Shown here in pieces: positions 52,519-60,406 of a DNA stretch of 64,000 nucleotides. The notes under the pieces were generated by a model. That model was not told the origin of the DNA, did no database searches, and saw nothing but the letters and a program-made list of their open reading frames with translations. The stretch covers positions 806,001 through 870,000 of the forward strand of contig CAVRLB010000001.1 of NCBI GenBank assembly GCA_963722295.1. The letters are read 5' to 3'. The stretch is from Brooklawnia sp032229645. GTDB lineage: Bacteria > Actinomycetota > Actinomycetes > Propionibacteriales > Propionibacteriaceae. A program made the position numbers and the translations under genes. How positions within the stretch are numbered: position 1 is the stretch's first letter; the number at the start of each line of letters is the position of its first letter.

Positions 52519-52700
52519 CCGCCAGCCGCTGTGATTTCCGCCAGCCGCTACCGTCCAGACCGAGCACTCCGCCAGCCGCTGTGATTTCCGGCAGCCGCTA
52601 CCGTCCAGACCGAACACTCCGCCAGCCGCTGTGATTTCCGGCAGCCGCTACCGTCCAGACCGAACACTCCGCCAGCCGCTGCGACTTCCGGCAGCCACTG
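52519..52700. repeat. Repeat island 3: arrays of the 13-bp core
   Basis: Cores CCGCCAGCCGCTG or CCGGCAGCCGCTA start at 52519, 52538, 52569, 52588, 52619, 52638, 52669 and 52688, alternately spaced by 6 bp (TGATTT) and 18 bp (CCGTCCAGACCGAACACT), period exactly 50 bp. It lies between the convergent S9 peptidase and VWA genes. Confidence 0.92.
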
Positions 52701-52720
52701 CGGCGAACAAGCCCGTCGGA

Positions 52721-53692
52721 TCACGGCCAACGCGCCGCCAACGAAATGACCCCCGCCGCAGCCAACGCGCTCAGGATCAGCGCGTACAGGGCGAAGCGAT
52801 CCGTCACCTCGACGAGTTCCTCGTCGTAACCGATCGAGCTCGCGATGGTCTCGTAGACACCACGCAGATCGCCGAGCGACTCTGCCGAGTACTTCTTGCC
52901 ACCCGAGTTCTTGGCCACCAGCGCCAGCTCGGCATGATTCACCGGCACCGGGACGCGCACGCCTTCCTCGTAGACGTAGCCGCCGGCAGTGCCGTAGGCG
53001 ATCGTGTAGATCGGAACGTTCTGTTCCTTGGCAACCGTGGCCGCCTCGCCCGAATCGCGGCCGATGTTCGTGTAGCCGTCCGACAACAAGATGATCGCCC
53101 CGGGCGCCGGTTCGTCCGGATGATCCGGATCGGGTGGCGCGAGCAGCAGAGCGTCCAAGGAGGTATAGATCGCTTCGCCGATAGCGGTCGCCGGCTCAAG
53201 CTCGATCGCATCGATGGCGGCCTTCAACGCGGTGCGGTCGGTGGTCGGGGGCGTCGCGATCTGGGCTGTGCCCGAGAAGGTCACCAATGCGATATTGAAG
53301 GTCGACGGCACCATATCGACGAACTCCTTGGCCGCGGTCTGCGCGGCCTCGATACGGCTCGGCGATACGTCCTGAGCCCGCATCGAGCGCGAGATATCGA
53401 TCGTGATGACCACGGTCGCCCGCTCCCGCGGCACCTGCGTGACGGCCTGCGGCTGGGCATAGGCCAGCACCAGCGAGCCCATCGCCAGCAGCGAGGCACC
53501 CACCGAGATGTGCCGCTTCAGTGCCGAATCCCGCGGAATCACCAGATCCAGCCGAGTCCGGCCGCGCCGTCGTCCGCCGCTTTGCACCCGCCGCGAGGCC
53601 ACCAGGTAGAAGCCCAATACCGCCGCCACGATCAGCAGCAGCCATAGCCTGCCAGGATGCATGAACTCCAACATCGGTACCATCACGGCCAC
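52721..53692 (-). CDS. VWA-domain membrane protein (BatB-like), second of two
   Basis: 323 residues: N-terminal TM (LWLLLIVAAVLGFYLV), a second TM near residue 65, a von Willebrand A domain with MIDAS motif VVITIDISRSMRAQDV (D-x-S-x-S) and T/D ligands later (GAIILLSDGYTN), and a C-terminal TM. Last gene of the moxR-DUF58-VWA-VWA operon, overlapping the previous gene by 10 bp. These Bat-like operons act in MoxR-assisted protein assembly at the membrane; exact role unknown. Confidence 0.88.
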   Translation of the reverse strand: MAVMVPMLEFMHPGRLWLLLIVAAVLGFYLVASRRVQSGGRRRGRTRLDLVIPRDSALKRHISVGASLLAMGSLVLAYAQPQAVTQVPRERATVVITIDISRSMRAQDVSPSRIEAAQTAAKEFVDMVPSTFNIALVTFSGTAQIATPPTTDRTALKAAIDAIELEPATAIGEAIYTSLDALLLAPPDPDHPDEPAPGAIILLSDGYTNIGRDSGEAATVAKEQNVPIYTIAYGTAGGYVYEEGVRVPVPVNHAELALVAKNSGGKKYSAESLGDLRGVYETIASSIGYDEELVEVTDRFALYALILSALAAAGVISLAARWP

Positions 53693-54663
53693 CTAGCTGC
53701 CATCGACACTGCCCCAAGCGAGGCGACGACGGCGAACGCGAGCGCGTACAGCGCCCAGCGGGCGGTCACTTCCTTCTTCACGTCCTCATAGGTCACATCG
53801 GATCGCATCTGATCGTAAGCGTTGTTCAGCTGGTCGGCAGACTTCGCGTCCACCGCGGCACCGCCGGTGATCGCCGCGATCTGCTGCAAGGTCGCGGTGT
53901 CGGGAGCCACGTTGTAGCGCTGACCGTCGATATCGACGTACCCGTTGAGGGTGCCGAACGCGATCGTGTTGACGATCACGTCTTGATCGTGCGCATTGGC
54001 CGCAGCCTGCTCGGGACTCACCTCGCCACCGGTGTTGGCTCCGTCCGAGAGCAGGATCACCATGCCAGGGGCCGGATCCTCACCCTCCTCGCCGGGGGCG
54101 TGCGCGATCGCGTCCAGTGCAGCCATCAAGGCGCCGCCGATATCGGTGCCATCCTCCAACGTCAGCGCGTCGATATAGCGGGTGATCATGCCGCGATCGT
54201 TGGTGGGCTGAGTGAGCACCCGGGGAGTTCCCGACAAGGCGACGAGCGCGATGTTGTATGACTCGGGCAGCTGCCCGATGAAGTCCTTCGCGGCCTGCTT
54301 CGAGGCGTCCAGCCGAGTGGGCGGGATATCGGTGGCCTGCATCGACTGCGAAAGGTCGAGCACCAGCACCACCGTCGCGCGTTCGCGGGGTACCTTCTCG
54401 GTACCCGCCGGCCGCGCCCAGGCGCCGGTGATGGCGATCAGCGCACAGAGCACCATCGCCACCGAAACATGCCGACGCCACTGCGACTGCTTCGGCAACA
54501 CCGCGCCGACGATGCCGGTCTGGGTGTACCGCATGCCCCGGTTGCGCTTCAGCCGCAAGAGCACGATGTAGGCGATCACCAGGATCGGCAGGATGATCAG
54601 CGCCCACAGCCGCTCGGGATTGAAGAACTCCCACAGCCAGACCTGAGTCGTGTCGCTGGTCAC
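53683..54663 (-). CDS. VWA-domain membrane protein (BatA-like), first of two
   Basis: 326 residues with the same layout as its downstream neighbour: two N-terminal TM segments, VWA domain with MIDAS motif VVLVLDLSQSMQATDI and GMVILLSDGANTGG, and a C-terminal TM (ALYALAFAVVASLGAVSMA). The two are clearly paralogous. The start overlaps the DUF58 gene by 4 bp (ATGA). Confidence 0.88.
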   Translation of the reverse strand: MTSDTTQVWLWEFFNPERLWALIILPILVIAYIVLLRLKRNRGMRYTQTGIVGAVLPKQSQWRRHVSVAMVLCALIAITGAWARPAGTEKVPRERATVVLVLDLSQSMQATDIPPTRLDASKQAAKDFIGQLPESYNIALVALSGTPRVLTQPTNDRGMITRYIDALTLEDGTDIGGALMAALDAIAHAPGEEGEDPAPGMVILLSDGANTGGEVSPEQAAANAHDQDVIVNTIAFGTLNGYVDIDGQRYNVAPDTATLQQIAAITGGAAVDAKSADQLNNAYDQMRSDVTYEDVKKEVTARWALYALAFAVVASLGAVSMAARWP

Positions 54664-55733
54664 TTGCTCACCCCCTGCGGGGGCTGATGCAGCACAGCGG
54701 CGGTCTGCCGGTAGGTCAGGACGAAGCGTGCGATGTCACTCACCCAGTCGCGATCGGTCTGCAGCCGAATGTGGCCGACGCCGGCGCGGCGCATGGCGGT
54801 GTCGGTGCGTTCGCGCTGGGCGGCGCTGGCACGGTCGATCAGTCGGCGCGCGCGTGCGTCCGAGGTGTTGACGAAGCGCGCGAAATCGGTCTCGGGATCG
54901 CGGATCAGCAGTTCGCCGACATCGGGAAACTCCATCTCGCCGGCGTCGATCACCTCGATACACAGGACCTGATTTCGCACCGCGAGGCGACGCAGCGGAC
55001 GCTCCCAGCTGGGAGGTGCGGCCGGATCGAGTTCTTCGTCCCCCGGATCGAGGAAATCGGAGACGACCAGTCGCATGCCGCGACGCCGCTGAGTACGGAT
55101 CAACGCCTCAATGCCCTCGGCGAGGCCGAGTGTGGCCGGCTGGTTGTCACGTTCGATCGGATCGTCCAGCAGTTTACCGAGCAACCCGTAGAGAGCCTGG
55201 CGTCCCGACCGCGCCGGGAAACGCTTCACCGAATCCGAATGCATCACCATGCCGCCGAACCGGTCGCCCATCTTCTGGCTGATGAAACCGAGCGTGGCGA
55301 TCGCCGCGATGCCGAGATCGCGCTTGGTCACCCCCGCGGTTCCCCAGTTCATCGACGGGGTCGCATCGAGCAACGCCCACACCTCGAGCTCGCGGTCGGC
55401 CATGGTGTCGCGTACATGCGGCGTCGTGGTCCGAGCTGTCACCGCCCAGTCCATCCGGCGCACATCGTCTTGCCCCGGCACGTAGATGCGGGCATCGTTC
55501 AGGTCAGAGCCGGGCCCGGGCAGCAACCCGAGGTGGTCGCCTTGCAGGAAGCCCTCGAGTCGCCGGACGACAGTCAATTCGAGCCGACGTAGCGCGGCCT
55601 CCGGGGCGAGCTTGTTGAGCGGCACCGTGGGGCCGGTGGGCTCACGCAGCACGCTGGCGGCGGCGCCCACATCGCGCCGGCCGTTCGCCTGCGTCGTGCC
55701 GGTCTTCGAAACCGTGAAATCAGGTCCGCTCAT
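54660..55733 (-). CDS. DUF58 family protein
   Basis: 357 residues. The DUF58 core segment YVPGQDDVRRMDWAVTARTT is followed by WALLDATPSMNWG, a degenerate VWA-like MIDAS site. Lies 13 bp after moxR. DUF58 proteins accompany MoxR ATPases in chaperone-like modules. Confidence 0.88.
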   Translation of the reverse strand: MSGPDFTVSKTGTTQANGRRDVGAAASVLREPTGPTVPLNKLAPEAALRRLELTVVRRLEGFLQGDHLGLLPGPGSDLNDARIYVPGQDDVRRMDWAVTARTTTPHVRDTMADRELEVWALLDATPSMNWGTAGVTKRDLGIAAIATLGFISQKMGDRFGGMVMHSDSVKRFPARSGRQALYGLLGKLLDDPIERDNQPATLGLAEGIEALIRTQRRRGMRLVVSDFLDPGDEELDPAAPPSWERPLRRLAVRNQVLCIEVIDAGEMEFPDVGELLIRDPETDFARFVNTSDARARRLIDRASAAQRERTDTAMRRAGVGHIRLQTDRDWVSDIARFVLTYRQTAAVLHQPPQGVSK

Positions 55734-55746
55734 CTATACCCGAAGA

Positions 55747-56808
55747 TCACTCGTAGCTCGGCTGATGACGGTGCTGCGTGCGGCTCGCGGCGCGCTGCTC
55801 CTGATTCCAGACCGGCGTTGGCGCCGGCACCATCGCGAGAATCCGCTCCACCACCTGCAGCGCAGAGATGTTGTCGGCGATCGCGTCGAAGCTGAGCACC
55901 AGACGATGCGCCATGACATCCTTGGCAACCGCCTGCACATCGGTCGGCAGCACATAGTCACGGCCGTGAATCAGGGCGACCGCGCGGGCGGCTGCGGTCA
56001 GGCCCAAGGTGGCCCGCGAGGAGTTGCCGATCTGGACCACCCGCGTCAGGTCCGGCATGTTGAACTCGGCCGGGTTACGGGTCGCCAGCACCAGCCGGAC
56101 GATGTACTCGGCGACCAGGTTGTGCACGAAGACGTGAGACGCCATGCCCTGCAACTGGAAGGTCAGCTCGGGGTTGAGGATCGGTCGCGGGGTCGGCGGG
56201 CTCACCGACATGCGGCGCAGGATCTCGAATTCCTCGTTGCCCTTCGGGTAGGGCACATCGACCTTGAGCAGGAAGCGGTCGCGCTGGGCCTCGGGCAACG
56301 GGTAGACACCCTCGGACTCCACCGGATTCTGGGTAGCGATGACGATGAACGGCTTCTTCATCGGGAAGGTCTGGCCGGCGATCGAGACCTGCTTCTCAGC
56401 CATCAACTCCAGCATGGCCGATTGCACCTTGGCTGGCGCGCGGTTGATCTCGTCCGCCAGTACGAAGTTCGTGAAGACCGGGCCAAGTTCGATGTCGAAA
56501 GTCTCCTTGGACGCCTGGTAGACCCGGGTACCGACGATGTCGGAGGGCACCAGGTCGGGGGTGAACTGGATCCGTGCGAAGGAGCCGCCGACGACGGTGG
56601 CGAAGGTGCGAACTGCTAGCGTCTTCGCGGTGCCCGGAACGCCCTCGAGGAGAATGTGGCCCTGGGCCAGCAGGCCTGCCATCAGCTGCTCGACCATGTG
56701 CTCTTGACCGACGATGACTCGCTGTACCTCGGCGATGGCCTCCCCCAGCACCTTGGCTGCGTCTTGGGTGGACAGCGAGGGCTGATTGCCTGGCGTGCTG
56801 GTCAACAT
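55747..56808 (-). CDS. MoxR-family AAA+ ATPase
   Basis: 353 residues from ATG 56808, which follows AGGAGA; an in-frame ATG at 56856 is a plausible longer start. Walker A LEGVPGTAKTLAVRTF, Walker B FVLADEINRAPAKVQSALLE-like (here FVLADEINRAPAKVQSAM), sensor VIATQNPVESEGVYPLPEA and RF box QRDRFLLKVDVPYP. First gene of the operon with DUF58 and two VWA proteins. Confidence 0.94.
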   Translation of the reverse strand: MLTSTPGNQPSLSTQDAAKVLGEAIAEVQRVIVGQEHMVEQLMAGLLAQGHILLEGVPGTAKTLAVRTFATVVGGSFARIQFTPDLVPSDIVGTRVYQASKETFDIELGPVFTNFVLADEINRAPAKVQSAMLELMAEKQVSIAGQTFPMKKPFIVIATQNPVESEGVYPLPEAQRDRFLLKVDVPYPKGNEEFEILRRMSVSPPTPRPILNPELTFQLQGMASHVFVHNLVAEYIVRLVLATRNPAEFNMPDLTRVVQIGNSSRATLGLTAAARAVALIHGRDYVLPTDVQAVAKDVMAHRLVLSFDAIADNISALQVVERILAMVPAPTPVWNQEQRAASRTQHRHQPSYE

Positions 56809-57049
56809 TCTCTCCTGTGGCTGGGAGGCCGCGTCGGTGGGCTTCAAAGCGTCCATGCCACGATACCCTGCCCGGGAGCAGCGCCCGAGTACGACCAGCT
56901 GTGCGTGAGCTGTGGACGATCGGGTTGGCGCCGGGGTTGATGCCGGGTGGCGCCAGGACGCCGCAGGCGGGCCCGAATCGGCGCAGCCAACCCGAATCAC
57001 GGTGCGGTCGCGCTTCGGCTTGGGCCGCGGATGTGGTGAGATTGGGGCG

Positions 57050-58066
57050 ATGTCCGAATTTCCAGCCGATCAACCCGGCACCCCGCCGCCGTCAGGGGCA
57101 CCTGGCGCGCCGCAACCGCCTGCGAGCGGTCCGGCCGACCTACAGCCTGTACCGCTGCTGGTGAGCGACCCGCCGAAGATCGGTGACTTCTGGCTGGACG
57201 CACGGCTGACCGCCCGCGAGGCGGGCCTCGTCTATATCGGACATGCCGATGATCAGCCCGCTGTGATGCTGCTGGTGCTGGCGGCAGGCGCCGCCAATGA
57301 CCCCGCGGCACGCGACCGGCTGGCCGGCGAGGTCAACAAGCTGCATGCCGAGTCGGTGGTCGCTCGAGGCGGCGCTGGCCAGGACGACGGTCGGCTAGGA
57401 TTCAAATACCGTAGTGAAGCCGATGATCCGGTAGCCGCAGGAGATGCCTCGCCCGCACCTTGGGTGGCACTGGCATACGACGGCTCTGCGGATGCGCGGG
57501 CCGAGGCCGATCGCCTACTGCGATCGGTGGACCTGTCGAGCACACCGCTGCTCGGGCGTCCGGCCGGGCCGGACTATCGACTACACTGGCTGGACGATTC
57601 TCGCCCCGGCAACTGGCGGGTCTGGCCGGCGTCGTTCCCCGGACGGCACGACCGAGCGGGCTGGGTGCCGTTGGCGGTCGCCTGGTCGCTGACGATCCTG
57701 CTGTGCGGACTGGCGTTGCTGATCGCGGTCCTGCTCTTCCAGAATTCACCGCCGGAGTCTCCCCAGCCGCCGGTGCCGACAAATCAAAGTGCATCCGGTG
57801 GCGGTTCGCCATCCGACACGGGGTCGGGGGGCGGCGAATCATCCGGTTCGGAATCGGGTTCTCCCGAACAGAGCGGCAGTGAATCGGGTGCACCGGAGTC
57901 GTCCGGTTCGGAATCGGGTTCTCCCGAGCAGAGCGGCGGCGAATCGGGCAGCAATGAGACCACACCGGGCGATGGTGGCTCCCCCACCAAGGAACCGTCC
58001 ATGGGTACCACAGGCGAAGGCACGGCCACCGACACCCAGCCGCCACCAACGAACACCAAGCTCTGA
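57050..58066 (+). CDS. Hypothetical single-pass membrane protein with Ser/Gly/Glu-rich tail
   Basis: 338 residues from ATG 57050. Proline-rich N-terminus, a globular domain (about 38-190, IGDFWLDARLTAREAGLVYIG then APWVALAYDGSADARAEADRLL), one TM (LAVAWSLTILLCGLALLIAVLL), then about 110 extracellular residues with SGSESGSPEQSG repeats. Common in relatives next to MoxR operons; function not known. The repeats are coded by a 24-30 bp degenerate tandem sequence. Confidence 0.7.
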   Translation: MSEFPADQPGTPPPSGAPGAPQPPASGPADLQPVPLLVSDPPKIGDFWLDARLTAREAGLVYIGHADDQPAVMLLVLAAGAANDPAARDRLAGEVNKLHAESVVARGGAGQDDGRLGFKYRSEADDPVAAGDASPAPWVALAYDGSADARAEADRLLRSVDLSSTPLLGRPAGPDYRLHWLDDSRPGNWRVWPASFPGRHDRAGWVPLAVAWSLTILLCGLALLIAVLLFQNSPPESPQPPVPTNQSASGGGSPSDTGSGGGESSGSESGSPEQSGSESGAPESSGSESGSPEQSGGESGSNETTPGDGGSPTKEPSMGTTGEGTATDTQPPPTNTKL

Positions 58067-58072
58067 CCTGCG

Positions 58073-58882
58073 ATGAATCCATTCGATCTCATCGCGACCG
58101 ATCTGGACGGCACCTTTCTCACCGACGACAAGCGGATTCCCGAGCTGAATACCCAGGCGGTACGGCTGGCTGCCAGTCGCGGCATACCGACCGTGTTCGC
58201 ATCCGGGCGTCCGCTGCGCTGGTTCGGGGTACTCGACGCACTATCGGATGCCCACGGCTGGGCGGTGGCCGCGAACGGCGCGGTGACCTTTGACCTGGCC
58301 ACTCGCGAGGTGGCCCATGTTCGTCCGATGTCGGCAGGGCTGAGCCTGAGTACCGCCGAGCGGATTCGCGAACGGCTGCCGCAAGCGATCTTCGCAGCCG
58401 AGTACATCTCGGGTTGGGGCACCGAACCGGAATTTGCGTCGTATACCCACGAGGTGGATTCGCCACTTCGGGCGCCGCTGAACGAACTGCTGGATTACGG
58501 CCAGATCGTCAAACTGATCGTGATCGACCCCGCCACCCGCACCGACGAACTGGCGGCCATCACCCGACAGATCGTCGGAAACGAGGTGACCGTGACGTTC
58601 AGCTACGTCTCGGCGGCCGGAATGCTGGAGTTGTCGGCACCCGGAGTCAGCAAAGCCCTGGCACTGGGCGAGCTCCTGAACGATCTGGGTATCTCGCCGG
58701 AGCGGATGATTGCCTTCGGCGACATGCCCAACGACTTGCAGATGCTTGAGCTGGCGGGCCACAGCTACGTGATGGAGTCATGTCATCCGACCATGCTGGA
58801 TGCGGGTTATGCCAGCGCCGGTGACAACAACTCTGGCGGTGTAGGACGTACCGTTCTGCGGCTGCTCGGCGAACAGGCGTGA
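58073..58882 (+). CDS. Cof-type HAD-superfamily phosphatase
   Basis: 269 residues. HAD motif I DLIATDLDGTFLTDD, motif II ASGRP, and motif IV GDMPNDLQMLELAG with C2B cap in the middle. These enzymes dephosphorylate sugar phosphates or nucleotide cofactors. The stop codon is inside the left terminal repeat of palindromic element B copy 2. Confidence 0.9.
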   Translation: MNPFDLIATDLDGTFLTDDKRIPELNTQAVRLAASRGIPTVFASGRPLRWFGVLDALSDAHGWAVAANGAVTFDLATREVAHVRPMSAGLSLSTAERIRERLPQAIFAAEYISGWGTEPEFASYTHEVDSPLRAPLNELLDYGQIVKLIVIDPATRTDELAAITRQIVGNEVTVTFSYVSAAGMLELSAPGVSKALALGELLNDLGISPERMIAFGDMPNDLQMLELAGHSYVMESCHPTMLDAGYASAGDNNSGGVGRTVLRLLGEQA

Positions 58883-58966
58883 CTAACTACATGCGATTCA
58901 CACTGCCTGGCCCTGCTGAATCGATTTAGCGACCCGATTAGGCGCCTATCGCATGTAGTTTGTCAC
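58879..58966. repeat. Palindromic element B, copy 2 (88 bp, MITE-like)
   Basis: Terminal inverted repeats of 19 bp (58879-58897 and 58948-58966, one mismatch), GTGACTAACTACATGCGAT and its complement. Interior GCTGAATCGATTTAGCG. It is the reverse-complement orientation of copy 1. The left TIR supplies the HAD stop codon; the right TIR ends 7 bp before the stop of the convergent UMF1 gene. Confidence 0.88.
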
Positions 58967-58972
58967 GCTCAC

Positions 58973-60406
58973 TCACAGGCCCCGGCCGTGCTCGGTGTGC
59001 TCCTTGACCGGAATCATCGCCGCCAGGCCGATCAGCAGCACCACCACGATGCCGAGGATCCCCCAATACTGCGTGTTCTGCTGACCGGTGACGCGTGCCC
59101 CCAGCCAAATGGCGACCCCGAACAGCGCCGGTGACAGGAAGGAGACCACGCGCCCGGTGGTCGCGTAGAGACCGAAGACCTCGCCGGACTTGCCCTGCGG
59201 GATCAGCCTTGCCAGGAAGCTTCGGGACGCCGATTGCGCCGGCCCAACGAACATGCACATGATCAGGCCTGCGATCCAGAAGACCACCGCTCCTCGGTCG
59301 TGCAGCACGAAGATCACGGTTCCCATCGCCACCAAGGCGACGAGCGCGATCACGATGACCCGCTTGGGGCCGATCTTGTCGTCCAGCAGACCGAAGACGA
59401 TGGTCGACAATCCCGCGACGATATTCGCGGCGGCCCCGAAGACCACCACATCGCCGCTGCTGAACCCGAAGGTCCCCGCCGCGATCACCGCGCCGAAGGC
59501 GAAGACACCGGCAAGCCCGTCACGGAACAGCGCCGAAGCGAAGAGGAAATAGACGGTGTGCCGGCTACTGGTCCACAATCGCCGGATCGTCGCGAACAAT
59601 TCGGCGTAGGAGGCCGCCACCGGCGCCAGCCAGGTCCAGATCCAGCGCGGCTGCCTGTCTCGATAGGCCTCGATGCCCGGGATCGGGGGTCGCTGGGTGC
59701 GGGGCCGGTCGTGCAGGCTGACGAAGGTCGGGATGGTGAAGACCAGCGTCCACAGCGCGCAGACGATCATCGAGACGCGAATGTCCAGGCTGTGATCGCC
59801 TGTCACGCCGAACCAGCCGACCTCGGGCTGGATGAAACCGAAATAGATGACCAGCAGCACAAGGATGCCGCCGAGATAGCCCATGCCCCAGCCGAAGCCC
59901 GAGACCCGGCCGACGTTGGCCTCACCTGCCACCTCATCGAGCAGCGAGTTGTAGTTCACTCCGGCGATTTCGCTGATGATCGATCCGGCGGCGAGCAGGC
60001 AAAGCCCCAGCCACAGGTAAGCCGGTTCGGGTTTCACGAAGTAAAGAGCCGCCGAGATCAGCGCCAGCGTCCAGGTGAGAGCGCGCAACAGCGTGACCGT
60101 GCGTCCGCTACGGTCGGCGGTCTGCCCCAGCACCGGGGCCGCCAATGCGACAGCGAGCCCCGCGATCGCGGTGGCCCCCGAGAGCGCCTGAGAGGTGAAG
60201 TTCGTGTCGCCGAATGACGAGCTGGTCAGGTAGACCGCGAAGACGAACGTGATGATGACGGTGTTGAACGGTTGGGTACCCCAGTCCCACATCGCCCAGC
60301 TGACGATCCTTGTCTTGGATGTCTGCTTGGCACGTCCGAGCGCGGTCGCCGGTTCTCCGGATGCCGAGGATGCCGATGGGGCGTCGGCGGCCGGGGCCGT
60401 GCTCAC
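58973..60406 (-). CDS. UMF1-family MFS transporter
   Basis: 477-residue permease with about 12 TM segments. SWAMWDWGTQPFNTVIITFV at the N-terminus is the signature of the UMF1 (Atg22-like) family. Substrate is unknown; homologues move amino acids or sugars. The GTG start overlaps the parE stop (GTGA at 60403-60406). Confidence 0.88.
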   Translation of the reverse strand: MSTAPAADAPSASSASGEPATALGRAKQTSKTRIVSWAMWDWGTQPFNTVIITFVFAVYLTSSSFGDTNFTSQALSGATAIAGLAVALAAPVLGQTADRSGRTVTLLRALTWTLALISAALYFVKPEPAYLWLGLCLLAAGSIISEIAGVNYNSLLDEVAGEANVGRVSGFGWGMGYLGGILVLLVIYFGFIQPEVGWFGVTGDHSLDIRVSMIVCALWTLVFTIPTFVSLHDRPRTQRPPIPGIEAYRDRQPRWIWTWLAPVAASYAELFATIRRLWTSSRHTVYFLFASALFRDGLAGVFAFGAVIAAGTFGFSSGDVVVFGAAANIVAGLSTIVFGLLDDKIGPKRVIVIALVALVAMGTVIFVLHDRGAVVFWIAGLIMCMFVGPAQSASRSFLARLIPQGKSGEVFGLYATTGRVVSFLSPALFGVAIWLGARVTGQQNTQYWGILGIVVVLLIGLAAMIPVKEHTEHGRGL

